From Amphirosellinia nigrospora (Eukaryota; Ascomycota; Sordariomycetes; Xylariales; Xylariaceae): a stretch of 64,000 nt of DNA. The DNA is taken from positions 2,822,316-2,886,315 of the forward strand of contig SCHM01000004.1 in NCBI GenBank assembly GCA_004123355.1, written 5' to 3'. How positions within the stretch are numbered: the first letter of the stretch is position 1; each line of letters begins with the position of its first letter. Position numbers and translations under genes: made by a program. The notes beneath the pieces were generated by a model. It saw nothing but the letters and a program-made list of their open reading frames with translations. It made no database searches and was not told the origin of the DNA. Below are positions 24,879-36,500 of the stretch, piece by piece.

Positions 24879-26479
24879 TGTCCTCCTATAACGATGGACG
24901 GCGATTTTGGAAGAATTCGGGCTGAGGGGGTATCAAGTGTTACGGTTTGATTAGTTCGAAGCAGTTGGAGGGTTCGACAAAAATTCTATTCAGTCATCAT
25001 CTAACCGCTAATGCCGCTCTATAGCCCGGACGAATTGAAGGCGAAGAGAGATTAAATTCATGACACGAATGCGCCTCCTAGTTGCATGATTGTTGGTACT
25101 TACAGCATATGTACCTATTTAATAATGGAGTATCTTTTTTCAGCGGGTGCTTACCATGCAGGTCTCTATAGGCCTACGATTACATTAACTTAGGTCCATC
25201 CTTCATTAGTTGCTTATTATAAGGCTCTCGGTGAATTTACATGCCAACTCGGAATTGTTGGTCACGGCGAAGGAGATTGGCCAACACCATACAACATTTG
25301 GTATAATTCTGTCCCGAAAGGGTAGGTGGGGGTTTGTGAGACTGGCCCCCGTCCCTATGGGCCTGTCCAATCAAGAGGCCTAATTGGTCTGTTCTTCATG
25401 TTTGTTGGTTTGAGGCTGCAACAAAAGTCCTCCCGGGAGTCACGGGATGATTGGCGAAACGGATGATTTGAAAATAAGGCCTCGGGACTCGGAGGCGGCA
25501 CAGCCATAGCCGTCGTGAGACGCGCGGTACTCCTCTTGGTCCTTTTACGATTAGGCAAGGGGTCCTACTGATTCGGGTAGCACAATGCACTTTATATTTA
25601 CGTGGCAGCTAACAAGAAGTTCTAATATGTCGTAAGCGTAAGCGTAATTAGCCGGGCTAATGAAGTAATCGTGCATTAATAAAGATTCTCGTTCGGTTCT
25701 TTGTTATGCTGCGCCCTCTTGTAAGGGCTGAAGGCTCTGGGTAGTGCAGCTTGCTACGATAAGTTTGTTGACCAGCCCGATATGGAATCGAAGATGATTA
25801 TACGGACTTTCGAACTGTCATATCCCATATTGTCGTTAGATGTCCTAAAAATGAAGAAAAGGTCATCGGCTCTTAGTGTTGATTTGGCCCAGGGGAATGG
25901 GATGCGTGGGATTGGAGGTAATCTAAAAATTACTCATTTGCCACAGGTTTCAGTCATGTAGATATTTGGGGAATCCGTTGATCGAATAGAACGCAATATG
26001 TTAAATAAAAAAGAGATAGAAACTCAGAAATGTCGATAGAGTAAAGAAATTTGGTGTTTTTACATCACCGTACCCTTGTCAATTACCCCTTATTTTCTTG
26101 ACCTAATTTACCCCTTTACACATACACCCACACTACTTCCGTGCTCACCTCTTCTCGTACATCCTATATCCATAATGCAAACAGTTTCTAGCAAAAAAAA
26201 AAAAAAATGAACCTTCAAACCTCAGTTATAAAACACTTACGTATCCCTACGATCCTATATAAGTGAATCCAGGTTAGATGACCATCTGGCCCCAAATGCA
26301 ACGGTAAACTTGCAAGTGAACGAAATTGACGTAACCCAGAACGTATCTGAAAAGTATGAAAGTGAATATTTCAAAGACATAAGATGTTTATCTATCGTAA
26401 TGGCGTACCTCTCATTCCGGCGTCGCCTCGAGTTATGTCATTCTAGCGATTTATTATGTAACCCATATAACTGGCATGC
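24879..26479. other. Long intergenic region with poly(A) tract
   Basis: This is 1.6 kb without a supported gene, between a divergent start and the end of the FSH hydrolase gene. It has a 14-A run near 26193-26206 followed by ATG. No flanking duplication or retroposon body was seen. Confidence 0.45.
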
Positions 26480-27242
26480 TTATGAACATCTAGCTCTTTC
26501 TATAGTCCGCTCAATTATGCGAACGGCCTTATCTAATCCCTCTTCATCACAAGTCCCAGGGATGTTATGGTTGGCGTGATGTACAAACTCCTCACGAACT
26601 GTTGGGTCACACAATTTGGAGAGCTTCTCGCCCATGTCGGGATGCTGCTCGTCACTATCCGACCAAATATGTGCCGTGGGAACCTTAATCATGACCCCAT
26701 CTACCTCTGGCTCCAGTACTCTATCAGTCCCACGTTGCATGAAGAGGTCAACATCGTAAGGAGTGGCCGCCGAGAAAAAAATCCCACACTTGAAGTTGCC
26801 GGCACCATGCTGGCCGTCGTATAAGAGCAAAGAGGCCGCGATTAACCCACCCTCCGAGAAGCCTATGACGCCGTCAAAGGGACCGTATGCTTTGATAGCA
26901 CGTAGGATCTGAGGCAGGAGTGCTCTTCGTTGCTCTATATCAGGCCCTAAGAAGCGAAATGCCCCACTGCTTGACGCTTAATGCCATGCTTATCAGTTCA
27001 AAATACTCGAACACCGATACATGATGACGTACAATGGAGACCGAGAGGTTCGTCCGAGACGGAGCCGGTTGCAAAGACGTAGGTGTGTCCATCCCCGATT
27101 GTGTGCCGGATTCTCGCGGTTTGTTTCTCAAAAAGCTATTACCGATATATGTCAATAGACGCGCACTAGGTTTTTCCAGCTCACGGAGATCATTGCTTAC
27201 AGCACCATTCGATCCTCTTCCGTGGAAGCAGATGAAGCGCAT
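26480..27242 (-). CDS. FSH-family serine hydrolase (LovG-like)
   Basis: This is an alpha/beta hydrolase of the FSH family (PF03959), the family of LovG, which releases polyketides from HR-PKS carriers. It opens MRFICFHGRGSNGAVS, with the oxyanion-strand motif FHGRGSN, then the exon SVSDEPLGLH. After an intron comes FLGPDIEQRRALLPQIL, then the nucleophile elbow GFSEGGLIAASLLLY. The acid is in HIWSDSDEQHP and the catalytic His in HHANHNIPG. The protein ends RARCS. The size, about 220-230 residues, fits. It is divergent from the TesB gene across 593 bp. The PKS has no TE, so a release role is a reasonable inference, not shown. Confidence 0.8.
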
Positions 27243-27835
27243 AATGTCAGGCTTCCCTTTGTGAACTCCGAGCCCTCTACTATAGGTATTGCGATTGCAG
27301 AAAATTAACCCGAAATATGCCTAGAATTTTATTTGAAATACGTCAAAGCTTAGTTTGGAAGTAAAGAAAGGCGAGTTAATTCGTATAACTAGGTGGAAGT
27401 ACCTACCTATGTAGTTTATACAAGTAATCATGTACTATATGGTGCTCAGCTCCCTGCAAATCAGCGTGTGCAGGCGCAGGCCGCATCTGCTGTGGGGCTA
27501 GGTCATTTGGGCATGCGAGGTACTAACAGCCCTATCAAAATCAGGGCGATGCACAGTCCATGCAAGGTCCTACCGAGAGATGTAACTGGGTACCAAATTC
27601 ATATAAGGCGCCCGCTGCCTAAATAGGCACTTATGTAGTATTCTTCCTCCATTATTCCTTTCTCCAACTGCGCCACCAAAGCTAACCAACACGTTGTATT
27701 ATTTCTCAATACGTGTTTCTCAATTGCGATATTTGAATAGAGTCAATCGGGTCTGTTTAAGCCCTTTTGTTATATCCTCACGCCGACGTCCATTTTGTCG
27801 CCGGGCAACATTTGCTGTTACAAATTAAGCCCTTC
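27243..27835. promoter_or_regulatory. Shared divergent promoter region of FSH hydrolase and TesB genes
   Basis: This is 593 bp between two head-to-head starts, the third such arrangement in the cluster. It has a short CT-rich stretch (CTTCCTCC) upstream of the TesB start and no clear zinc-cluster site. Confidence 0.4.
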
Positions 27836-29015
27836 ATGATGGCTCAAAAGGCACCTGTCGAGTCACTTCTTGCAGTGATCCCTGCGCCAGAAACTGGCTC
27901 TGATACTTATGTAAATGTCAAGTATGTTCAGCACGTGGGGATTTAGGCTGCTCTGTTGTCTCTGACACGCTTAATTCTTCGAGCAGGCCTCTACCATCCC
28001 AAAAGGGTGTTCCATTCGCTTTTGGAGGAAGTATCAGTAGGCAGTCCTAAGTTCTTATTGCAATTGTTTACGGAGGCATCAATGGGATATAGAAGACGCC
28101 TTACCTTGGCTCTGAGACATTATCAAATTCAACCGAAGCTAAATCAATGTTGTTGTAGTGGGACAGTCTGCCGTGGCCGCCGCCGCAACCGTGCCAGACG
28201 CATTTCAGATCTACTCTATGCAATCAGCTTTTCTACGCGCTGTTAACGGCAAGGAGAAAGTCTACTATCATGTCGAGCGTACATCAAGCGGCAGCACATT
28301 TTGCGCTCGTACGGTGCGTGTGACCCAAGGGAATAGCGATACGTGTTATACTTCGACGGTGTGCTTCCAGCGGAACGATAAAGTAATCGGCAAAAACGTT
28401 CTCGACTACCACGTTCCAATGCCTCAGTGCGATGGTATCCGGCCAGATGGGATATCGGAGGAAAAGCTACAGCAGGTTATAGATGCTAATATAGCACGCT
28501 CCGTACCCCTCATACACATCAGTGCCAAAGAAGAGCCGTTTCAGTGGCGGCCGTTCGATAGCCCACAAGGGGTTGATCCGACTGAGTTCTGGGAACGTAG
28601 CTTCGTGCGCTCGCCGGCATTTTCATCTAAGAGCCCACATCTACATCAATCAGCACTGGCTTGGTTGTCTGACACATACACGCTAGGAGCAGCGTTGAAT
28701 GCCAATCTCGAAAAGGTAGGGAAACAGCTGCGCAACGTCACAAGTAAGTAATTCTGAGTTTCTATCTTGATATTGCCTCCAGAAATTGCAGGGGGTTAAT
28801 CATTCAGCAGTGGGCGCAACTCTGACCAACAACGTCTCATTTCATGAGCCGATGGCGAAAGTCGACGAGTGGATGCTGGGCGAGCGTGTGACAACATGGG
28901 GCGCCAATGAGAGGGCAGTTTCACTCAACGGTTCTGGGACATTAAGAGCGGGCGTCTGATCTTTTCAGGAACACAGGAGATTGTGGTTCGTTTACGGGAT
29001 GGTAGTAAGCTCTAA
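27836..29015 (+). CDS. TesB-type acyl-CoA thioesterase II (double hotdog)
   Basis: This hydrolyses acyl-CoA or acyl-carrier thioesters and is often peroxisomal or cytosolic. It starts MMAQKAPVESLLAVIP. Short exons follow (PLPSQKGVPFAFGGSIS), then GQSAVAAAATVPDAFQIYSM, YYHVERTSSGSTFCARTVRV, a long spacer, HLHQSALAWLSDTYTLGAAL and, after an intron near 28745-28810, ATLTNNVSFHEPMAKVDEWM. The C-terminus RFWDIKSGRLIFSGTQE ending GSKL is in a different frame from the preceding GANERAVSLNGS, a one-base shift near 28930. The C-terminal SKL resembles a type 1 peroxisomal targeting signal, common in this family. Its place beside the FSH hydrolase gene suggests release, editing or side-chain supply for the polyketide. 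Confidence 0.8.
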
Positions 29016-29233
29016 AGACAAATCATCTGTGCCTACTTAAAAAATAAATGCAATGGGTGCTGCTTAGAAATAATGACTTGCTCTAGCCACTGTGACTTTC
29101 CTACATACCTACCCTTGGGCACATATATCTGCTTTTCGCCTCGAACAATTCCAGGCCCATATCCATAAATTATTAAAAGTTAGAATATTATTAAGATAGT
29201 TTGATAGTACTCAAGTTCGAACAAGATCCGTGC
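29016..29233. other. Short intergenic stretch before the solo LTR
   Basis: This is the AT-rich 3' flank of the TesB gene. The last five bases, CGTGC at 29229-29233, are one copy of the LTR target duplication. Confidence 0.6.
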
Positions 29234-29589
29234 TGTCACAAGGGCTCTGATTGAGGGCTTGGAATAGGTTCAATTTGAGTAATAAACGACTATGGTGCCA
29301 AAGGGGCCATATAGATCTAATTCCTTCCTCCGTTGAGGGGAGGACTCGCCGCCTTTTATGCTCAGAATTCCCCTTCCTTTCCTTTCCTTTCCTTCTTCAC
29401 GGGACCGAAAGGTAAGACTTCTGTAGCCGGTGAGGCGAGTGTTTCGGGTTCGAGTTCAGCTCGGTATCTGCTTCTGAGACTCACGATAACTTCGTACGAC
29501 TGCCTCAGCCTCGTAGGGTAGTATTTCGCGAGCTCCGTATGTGACCCTGTGTGGCACTGTATTGCGCACTGGCCAGGGTCCGTGTGACA
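29234..29589 (-). mobile_element. Solo LTR, copy B, with 5-bp target duplication (fossil)
   Basis: This 356-bp element has terminal TGTCAC/GTGACA and is related along its length to copy A in opposite orientation. It is flanked by a perfect 5-bp duplication CGTGC (29229-29233 and 29590-29594), as left by LTR-element integration followed by LTR-LTR recombination. A short CCTTT microsatellite lies inside (about 29373-29393). There is no interior sequence and the superfamily is not determinable. The intact duplication suggests it is younger than copy A. Confidence 0.85.
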
Positions 29590-29594
29590 CGTGC

Positions 29595-30450
29595 TCATTT
29601 TAGGGACCCAGGCTGCAACAGGCCGACCTCCGCCTTTCAAGCTGCGATTACGAGAAAGCCTCGCAGGTGAGACTAGAACTACTCATGACTAAAGAATTAT
29701 GTCCATGATTGTCTAATGGAACCGAGTAAGTAAAAGGTAACTCGGAGAATTACACAAAATAAGCAAATAAACGTAGACAAGAACACACCCCTCCAACTAA
29801 TGATATATTTTCCAACACATCCAGAGCCGCGAAGATGGTATCAGGCGCCCTAAGAACCCCAGTAAACTAGCTTATGGAAACTAGTAGACTAGAAATCTTT
29901 CAAGAATATGCCCTTGTATATTCTAAAGACCGGCGAATCGCCTAAACCGAATGTATAATCAAGTTGCTAAGACTTCCATAACTCCAACTTGCCGTCGCGT
30001 TAATCTCTGGATAAGAGTAAATTTAGTCCACTCGGCGGATGTCGTCGAACAATGCTGATAACCCAAAACAACTTCTCGAAGTCATATTAATGTATGAAGT
30101 CCTTCGCTGCGCGTAATAAGTTTACATATTGTTCTATATGGAATAGTAGAAGCATTAACGTTCTTTCATGGTTATAACGAACCAACGAAGTGGGGTTGTA
30201 AAGAAAACCACCCATGTCTAGTACTCATGAGCACTGACCACCTCGCAATGCCAAGAAGTAAAATTGAATCGATGTTGCCGAACGACAACAGATATGGCAT
30301 TAAGGGACAACACAATGCAGTAGATGACTCACAAGGTCTTCAAAATTGAATCAAGTCAAACTTCCGTCGGGCGATACTTACTCCGAATCGTTGGTGCTAA
30401 TCAGGTGACTTGAAGCTGAAGCCTAGTTTAAACCTGTAGAGTAGACCGCG
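29595..30450. other. Intergenic, nothing recognised
   Basis: About 0.86 kb of AT-rich sequence between the solo LTR and the zinc-finger gene. No supported coding sequence. Confidence 0.5.
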
Positions 30451-31513
30451 ATGCCAGTGGAATCCCTCGAGTCGGAGGTACAGGATGGCCAACCAGCACA
30501 ACCTGGCCTTGGCACTTTGCTCTCGGAGTTGAGCTTGGAACCACCCAAGAACAGGTTTCTTCCATTACGATTCAAGCCGCTCAAAGTTCGCCCAAGACCT
30601 CGCCTTCTCCACAACCTACCCGGGCCGAACCCAAAAAGCCGGGTACCTCGGATAACGGCGAGGGAAACCACAGATGCGAAGAATGCCAAGAATCCTTCAA
30701 CGACGTTGAAGAGTTTAACCACCACAGGAGGTATCACGGTAAATCACCATACGAGTGCCCATATCCAGCGTGTGCTGGGCAATTCATCGCTAGACCGGAT
30801 CTCGATCGGCACATTGGCGACAGACACCTGAACCCGAAGTTGTTCTATTGCCGAGAGTCTGATGACTGTGCATGGGTCAAGGCAGGGGAACCATTTGATA
30901 GGAAAGATGATCTGAAGAGCCACCTGATAGAAAAACACGGCTATAGCGAAGATGCGGCGACGAGATCGATACCTGAGATACCTCCTGACTCTCCCACCAT
31001 CCTCGAATTACCGCCAACGCGTATGTCCATTTTCCTTTCTCAACGTATAATGCATGTCTTGACAGATGAGCATTCTTCGCTTTACAATGCCCATTCCAAA
31101 AACGTGATGTACGTCTAATGTGGGATGGATTATAGTCACCAGAGAAGATGAGGCGCACTATGCCGAAATGATTGATGAAATTCTTTCCACTGCCAATCTC
31201 GAAATTGTCAGCAGGAAAATGGTTCGAGTGAGCCTTGAGGCTAAATTGGGCGAGGATCTGACCGAGATAAAGGTACGACTTTCCACATCTCAACCTCCTC
31301 ATATGGTGTCTACGTGCTCAGATTACGAAAACGCGCAACCTTATTCTCAAAATGCTATGGAGATTTTATTTGCACCAGACTTTAGCGTGATATATGGTTT
31401 ATTGCTAATTCTCGGCTGTTTTGCAGGACTTCATCAGCGCTCTTACTATACAGCGCTTCGATCGCCTCAGGACTATGCCGGCTTCATCAGTCGTTAAGCC
31501 ACCAGACATCTAA
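30451..31513 (+). CDS. C2H2 zinc-finger protein with C-terminal DEK_C domain
   Basis: This is a probable nuclear DNA-binding protein. Three C2H2-like fingers lie at about 30670-30945: CEECQESFNDVEEFNHHRRYH, then CPYPACAGQFIARPDLDRHIGDRH, then a finger beginning CRESDDCAWV and ending DLKSHLIEKH. After introns (about 31022-31064 and another ending near 31135) comes a DEK_C-like domain: YAEMIDEILSTANLEIVSRK, then VRVSLEAKLGEDLTEIK, then, across an intron, DFISALTIQRFDRL. The end is VKPPDI at 31513. The N-terminal 35 residues from 30451 are in another frame than the Ser/Pro-rich linker SSPKTSPSPQPTRAEPKK, so either a frameshift lies near 30550 or the true start differs. DEK_C domains bind DNA or mediate multimerisation; the role here is unknown. 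Confidence 0.7.
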
Positions 31514-32709
31514 ACGCGGTGCTACAACCGAAATAAGCACCCCAAGGCGACCAGGACTTGCAATTATAAGTGTTATAGAAAGTGATAGTGATATCAAGGT
31601 GACAGTGGACATAGATCGCAAATGCCCGCTTGTTAAGGCATGAGGGCTCTTTTGCCATATCAAATGTATTTGTTAATAATTTGTCCATGATGTATAAACT
31701 GCTTAATCCAAATATCTATCTATATTTGGCATATTAAACAAGGATCTTTGAAAAACAAGAACTTAAATTGGCCTATTCTCACCGTAAGCCTCTCACGCAG
31801 TATGAAATTCATTTATCATCAATTGTTATTTGGCGAGGACCTTAAGTATATGACCATATGCAATCTATAAAACAAGACATCATTCATTGCATTTCGGTGT
31901 ATTGAACACAGGATCAGATAGAACATCAGTTTAGGTCTAACCTTACTCAAAGCTCTTAGATATATTATTATACGTTATAAAGGTCCCCACGGGTGATTAA
32001 CAAACACTTGTGCTTATGTGAGTTGAACTAAGTTAAGATTAAAGCAGGCAAGATGATGTTGGCATATACTTTAATCCACACTGTGATCATAAAATTGAAG
32101 TATGTTCTAACGAAACATGCCCGTGACATTTCATTTCTGTCATACACTTCCGCCCCCTTATTCATCCCCACACATTGTCAAACATGCCTGCAGACCAAGG
32201 GGGTACAATAATCCTCATCGTCCTCATCTTCATCCCTCGCTCCATATTGTACATGTACATAGATAGATTAACAGCAACATCGAGAAGCCCTATCAGCAGG
32301 ACAAAAATTCGCGAAATCCTAGTTCTAGCCGCTCCCATGCGGTGCTTCCGTCATGTAGATATCAAGCCATTTCCCTTGGTAGACATTCTGGCCGGCCATT
32401 TTGTCTCAGAACCACATAGACTCCAAGTCGAACGAATTCATTACCAGACTCTGGTACGATTTTAGGATCATCTTCAACGCCTTCTCTCTTGAATCGGTAA
32501 GCGTTTGGCGACCTCCTCTCTTCGCCGTCTTCAACTTATAACGCCAGTGAAACTAGTAAAGCGATGCGAAAAGCCCAATGGATTAGAGGGGTGGTGAAAC
32601 AGGCATAGAGAAAGTGCTCGACTGGGGTAATAGGTCGGACTTGATGAGGTAATTTGCATATCGTAACACTTGCAACCCGATTCACATACAATTCTGGGTT
32701 AAGGGTCTT
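31514..32709. other. Intergenic, AT-rich, no supported gene
   Basis: About 1.2 kb between convergent genes. A 94-codon frame at 32184 opens with a hydrophobic stretch but resembles no family I know and has no supporting context, so it is not called. Confidence 0.45.
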
Positions 32710-33548
32710 TCAATCCATGTAGAAATCACCTTTCAGGATACGCTCTTGCATATGGTCAGGCTTGGGGCGCTCGGGCTGTCTGGGCTTCATGACCTCGGGC
32801 TGTCGAGGTGGCGCAGGCATATCGGAGACGGACTTGGCACGGTCATGATGAGAGGTAGTCCGAGGAGGTGAGCTGGGAGCGGCGGACACAGAACCAAAGG
32901 TAGGGCGCTGGCCAGTCACGCTGCTTTCGGCACGGTATCTAAGCTGCTCAGTCCAATTGTAACCGTTGTCTGAGCGAGCGGCATGCATGTCAGAAGGTGT
33001 TCTTGCGGATGGTGCGTTGCTTGCCTGAGAGGTGCTCATCCTCCTCGCAGTAGCAGCGGAGAGGGACGAAGCACCGAATACTGGTTGACGGGGGGCTTGC
33101 AGCAGAGGGACGTCTTGCATGTTGGGTGGGCCTACCGGAACCTGGGCTTGTCTGGCCAGCTCGCATATTGAGCATGGCCTGGGCGCCGAAGCTAGTACGG
33201 CGGGCAAAGGGCGAGGTCGAGGGCAGCTTGGCAGAGTCGTCGTCCTCAATGGCATTCTCATCAATTGAGTCGGAATTATTAGTGGAGATGCTACCGCGCC
33301 GGAGGCCGAAGGGTGCATTGGCCGAGTTCGGCGAGGTACCAGACAGACCTAACGTAGTTACCGAGAGTCGCCGACGTTGGTCTCGTGCAGCAGCTGCCGA
33401 CACGGACTCGCGACCGGCACCGTTTCCGTTGCCATTTGCAGCTGCCGAAACCGAGTTGCTACGGTGGAATAGGTTGGAGAAAGCAGCCGAGGTGACCGAG
33501 CCACGACGGTCGTTGGGCTGTCCCGTGCCAGAGTTATCGTTTGACATG
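32710..33548 (-). CDS. Conserved serine-rich ascomycete protein of unknown function
   Basis: This looks like a widely conserved, low-complexity fungal protein. Start MSNDNSGTGQPNDRRGSVTS; an FxNLFHRS-type motif (FSNLFHRSNS); repeated RRxS motifs (DQRRRLSVTT, LRRGSIST, FARRTSFGAQ) that look like basophilic kinase sites; a C-terminal WTEQLRYRAESSV, then SVSDMPAPP, and the terminal ERILKGDFYMD. Length is about 280 residues. The two halves are in different frames that meet at a C6 run near 33088, which points to an indel there rather than gene decay. I recognise the protein as conserved from memory but know no function. No membrane segments or catalytic residues. Confidence 0.6.
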
Positions 33549-36500
33549 GTGGTGAGGGGAGAGATACTGGATTTCGGAGAGTGGCACGATTTGTTGAAGC
33601 TCGATGACGAGTTCAAGAGTCACTGTTAGAGGACTTCAAAATGGCGCGATCGAGAGGCAGCAAGGCCACAGTTTGTTGGTGGTGATGATGGTGGTTGTAA
33701 CTGATAGATGGGGTTGTTGGTTGGAACGACAGTTGCGGTGGTACAACGAGCACGCGACACCTTTGTGGAAATTGATGAAAGAAGACCAAGAGGTAGGGGC
33801 ACAGATTTATGTGTAAAGTACTCGTACTTGGACAGACCGGTGTATCAGGGTGGTCGACTCGGTGAAACAAGCAATCGGAAGAGATGGCCCTTTGTATGGT
33901 GGGATGGGACGACGTATCGTACGAACTCCCAAGTAACCGTGTGACGTGTGACGCGTGGCAAACTGCGATGCAACGCTTCTCTCGTCCGGTTGAGTATTCC
34001 GTCGTCACAGCGCGGTTGAAGTCGGTCGCAATCAGGTCCAACGCGCAGGAGAGAGTGAAGAATACAGGGCAGGGAGTGCGTCGCTGACTCGAATAGATTG
34101 CAGAGGTGCAGGAGCGAAGCGTGGTGTTGAACACTAAATCCTAAATCGGCCGCCGGCTACTGTAGAATGGACGGGGACAGTGTGGAATGCTGATGGACGA
34201 CCAGGGGTTGGCTCGGGCGGATTGTGGATTGCGGATTGGGTTGGAGAGAGAGCGGGGTAAAAAGTCACTAATGTGGAGGCACTAGAGTTAGTCCGTCTGA
34301 ATGGTCTGAATGGTCTGGGTCTTGGGTCTTATGTCTTGGGTCTTGTGTCTTGGGTTTTGGGTTGTCTTCCGCCAGCAGTCTGGCCGACAAAGCAATTGGG
34401 GAGTATTGGATGTCGGTGGTCAAATAATAAGCTTCTTTAGCTTGACCTAGCCGTAGCTCTAGCTCCAGTTCTTTGCTTTAGCTCTGAACTGTATCTACAG
34501 CAGAAGCATGGGTATAGATAAGAAGAAGAGGGTACGTTAAGAATCTGAGCGTATCTGGGCGTACACACGTAGGTAAGGAGTGAACAAAATACCTGTTGAA
34601 GGATTGGCTGTGTTTGGTAGGTTAGTTAGAATAGAAGAGGGTTGCTGGCGTGGTGTTGAAAACAATTCGTAAAGTAGGGAGTGGTAATATTTATCATCAG
34701 GAACGGAAAAGGCAACCTTTGAGTAAGGGCACAACGATGATAACGAGCAGTGCTTCCAGACATGATATAGTCGTTCGATCAATCAATCACTCATCCCATG
34801 CCTGCGCAGTTGCCTGCCTGCCTGCCCACAAACATACACGTGCAAGTATAGATACATCCTACAGGCGGAGGATTACACGCAGTAGAAGTAATTGAGGGGT
34901 AGTAGTACCTCGGCCCCAGCTCCAACCAACGAGCGGGCTGCCATCATCTCTGGTCTTAGGATGGTGCAGGGTAAAATAGAGAAGGTACGTCAGTCACTAA
35001 GGCAGGGTCTGTGGGGCGCGCCGATGGGCAACCCCGTACCGCCTGCCGGACCTGTCACACTGCAGTAGAAGCTCACTTAGAAACCACCGTTAGAGGGCCT
35101 GTACAGGGGGTGCCTCGACTAATGCCCACTAATGCCCGGGGAAAGCACGTTCTCTTCACTAAATCGGTATAGACCGGCCCACCATCCCAGAATCCATCGA
35201 CGTCACAGCCGTCCAGGCCCTTCATAGATTTGCGGGGTAATCTAGGGTTGATCCCTTCCTATTCCCTCGACATCTGATTGCGATACTACCGTGGCTACTC
35301 CGATTCATTCGTCACTATCCTTTTCTCGATCCTAGACCGCTGATATCGCGAGAACCTTCCTAGCAATAACAACATTATTCCTCTTTCTATATCCCCAAAA
35401 TACCCACCTGGTCTGCAACTTATAGACCTATACTCGTTCGCAGCATGCACTAAACAACACCCGTGGCAACAACGCAGTGAGCCCCTGTATTCGATCATCA
35501 TGTAACCCTCATCTCAGTGTTAGATGGCGAACTGCAACCTTCCCTCTCGCGAAGAATAGTCTCCACTCCTCGATCATCGCAAGCCCATTTATCGTCGTCT
35601 GATAAATCAATACCTTATGCAACGAACACACAAACTGCAATCCGCTTACTGATACTGACACGATGGCCTCATCTCCGTCCCACTCAGGTCTTACCCAGTC
35701 TAGCGTCTCACTCGCAGGTCGAGGAGTCCGACACGCAGTAGTCTCTTCTGTCCACGAATGGCTGTTTCAATCGTGTCTATGGCTTATACGCTTTTCACTC
35801 CCTATGGTCATGATCTACATGCACAACGATGATTGCCAAGTCCTCTCGACCCCTCCTCATTGGCCAAGGCCCAACGTCGATCAAAGATGGATAGGAGCAG
35901 CAAGGGTTAGCATGTGTCCCAAGTTCCAAACCATCCATCGTGTCCAACTACCCCAATCTTAGGACTCCACACAGCAGAACACAGAGTTCGCATGGCTTTG
36001 ACAGAACTCCACGCCGGCGCCATGTTCACATCTATGTACCCAGTTATAAGCACAGTCAATCCTCCCCCGCCCGACTGTGATGATTGGCCCGGTCGTCTCA
36101 AGTTTGCTCGGTTGGCAGTTCGAGTAAGACCACTTGGGACCATTGGTGAATTTCCCCATACCCACACCACCATCAACATGTGACTGCCATCTGTCTTCGC
36201 TCCTCCGTATGACCCAGATTCTTATACCCCTTTCTCACACAATCCCATCAACCTTTCGCATTTACCGCATATTTAGTAACGTTATTACAAATGCTATGCA
36301 AGACATTTTCTCCAATTGCTGTATAACTCTGAGCAGAACGGTTTGTTCCCGCATATGTCAATTTCTTCATTCTTGATCGTCAAGTGAATGACTCATTCCA
36401 CGGACCAACCGGCAATTTCCCAGCAGCCCTTGCGTTCTGCAATGTCAATCTATAATACAATTCGCCAATAGCCCCGGGCAGAATCAGACGGCGGTGTACT

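Noticed and set aside
26193-26206. Run of 14 A, considered as a retroposed-gene tail or SINE/LINE end
   Set aside because: No upstream element body and no flanking target duplication seen.
32175-32465. Small frame with hydrophobic start, considered as a PMP3-like membrane protein
   Set aside because: Lacks the conserved PMP3 pattern and second helix; no supporting context.
35517-36376. Overlapping open frames of 60-100 codons on both strands
   Set aside because: Pyrimidine-rich DNA gives long frames in several phases; no conserved-looking segment or splice pattern.
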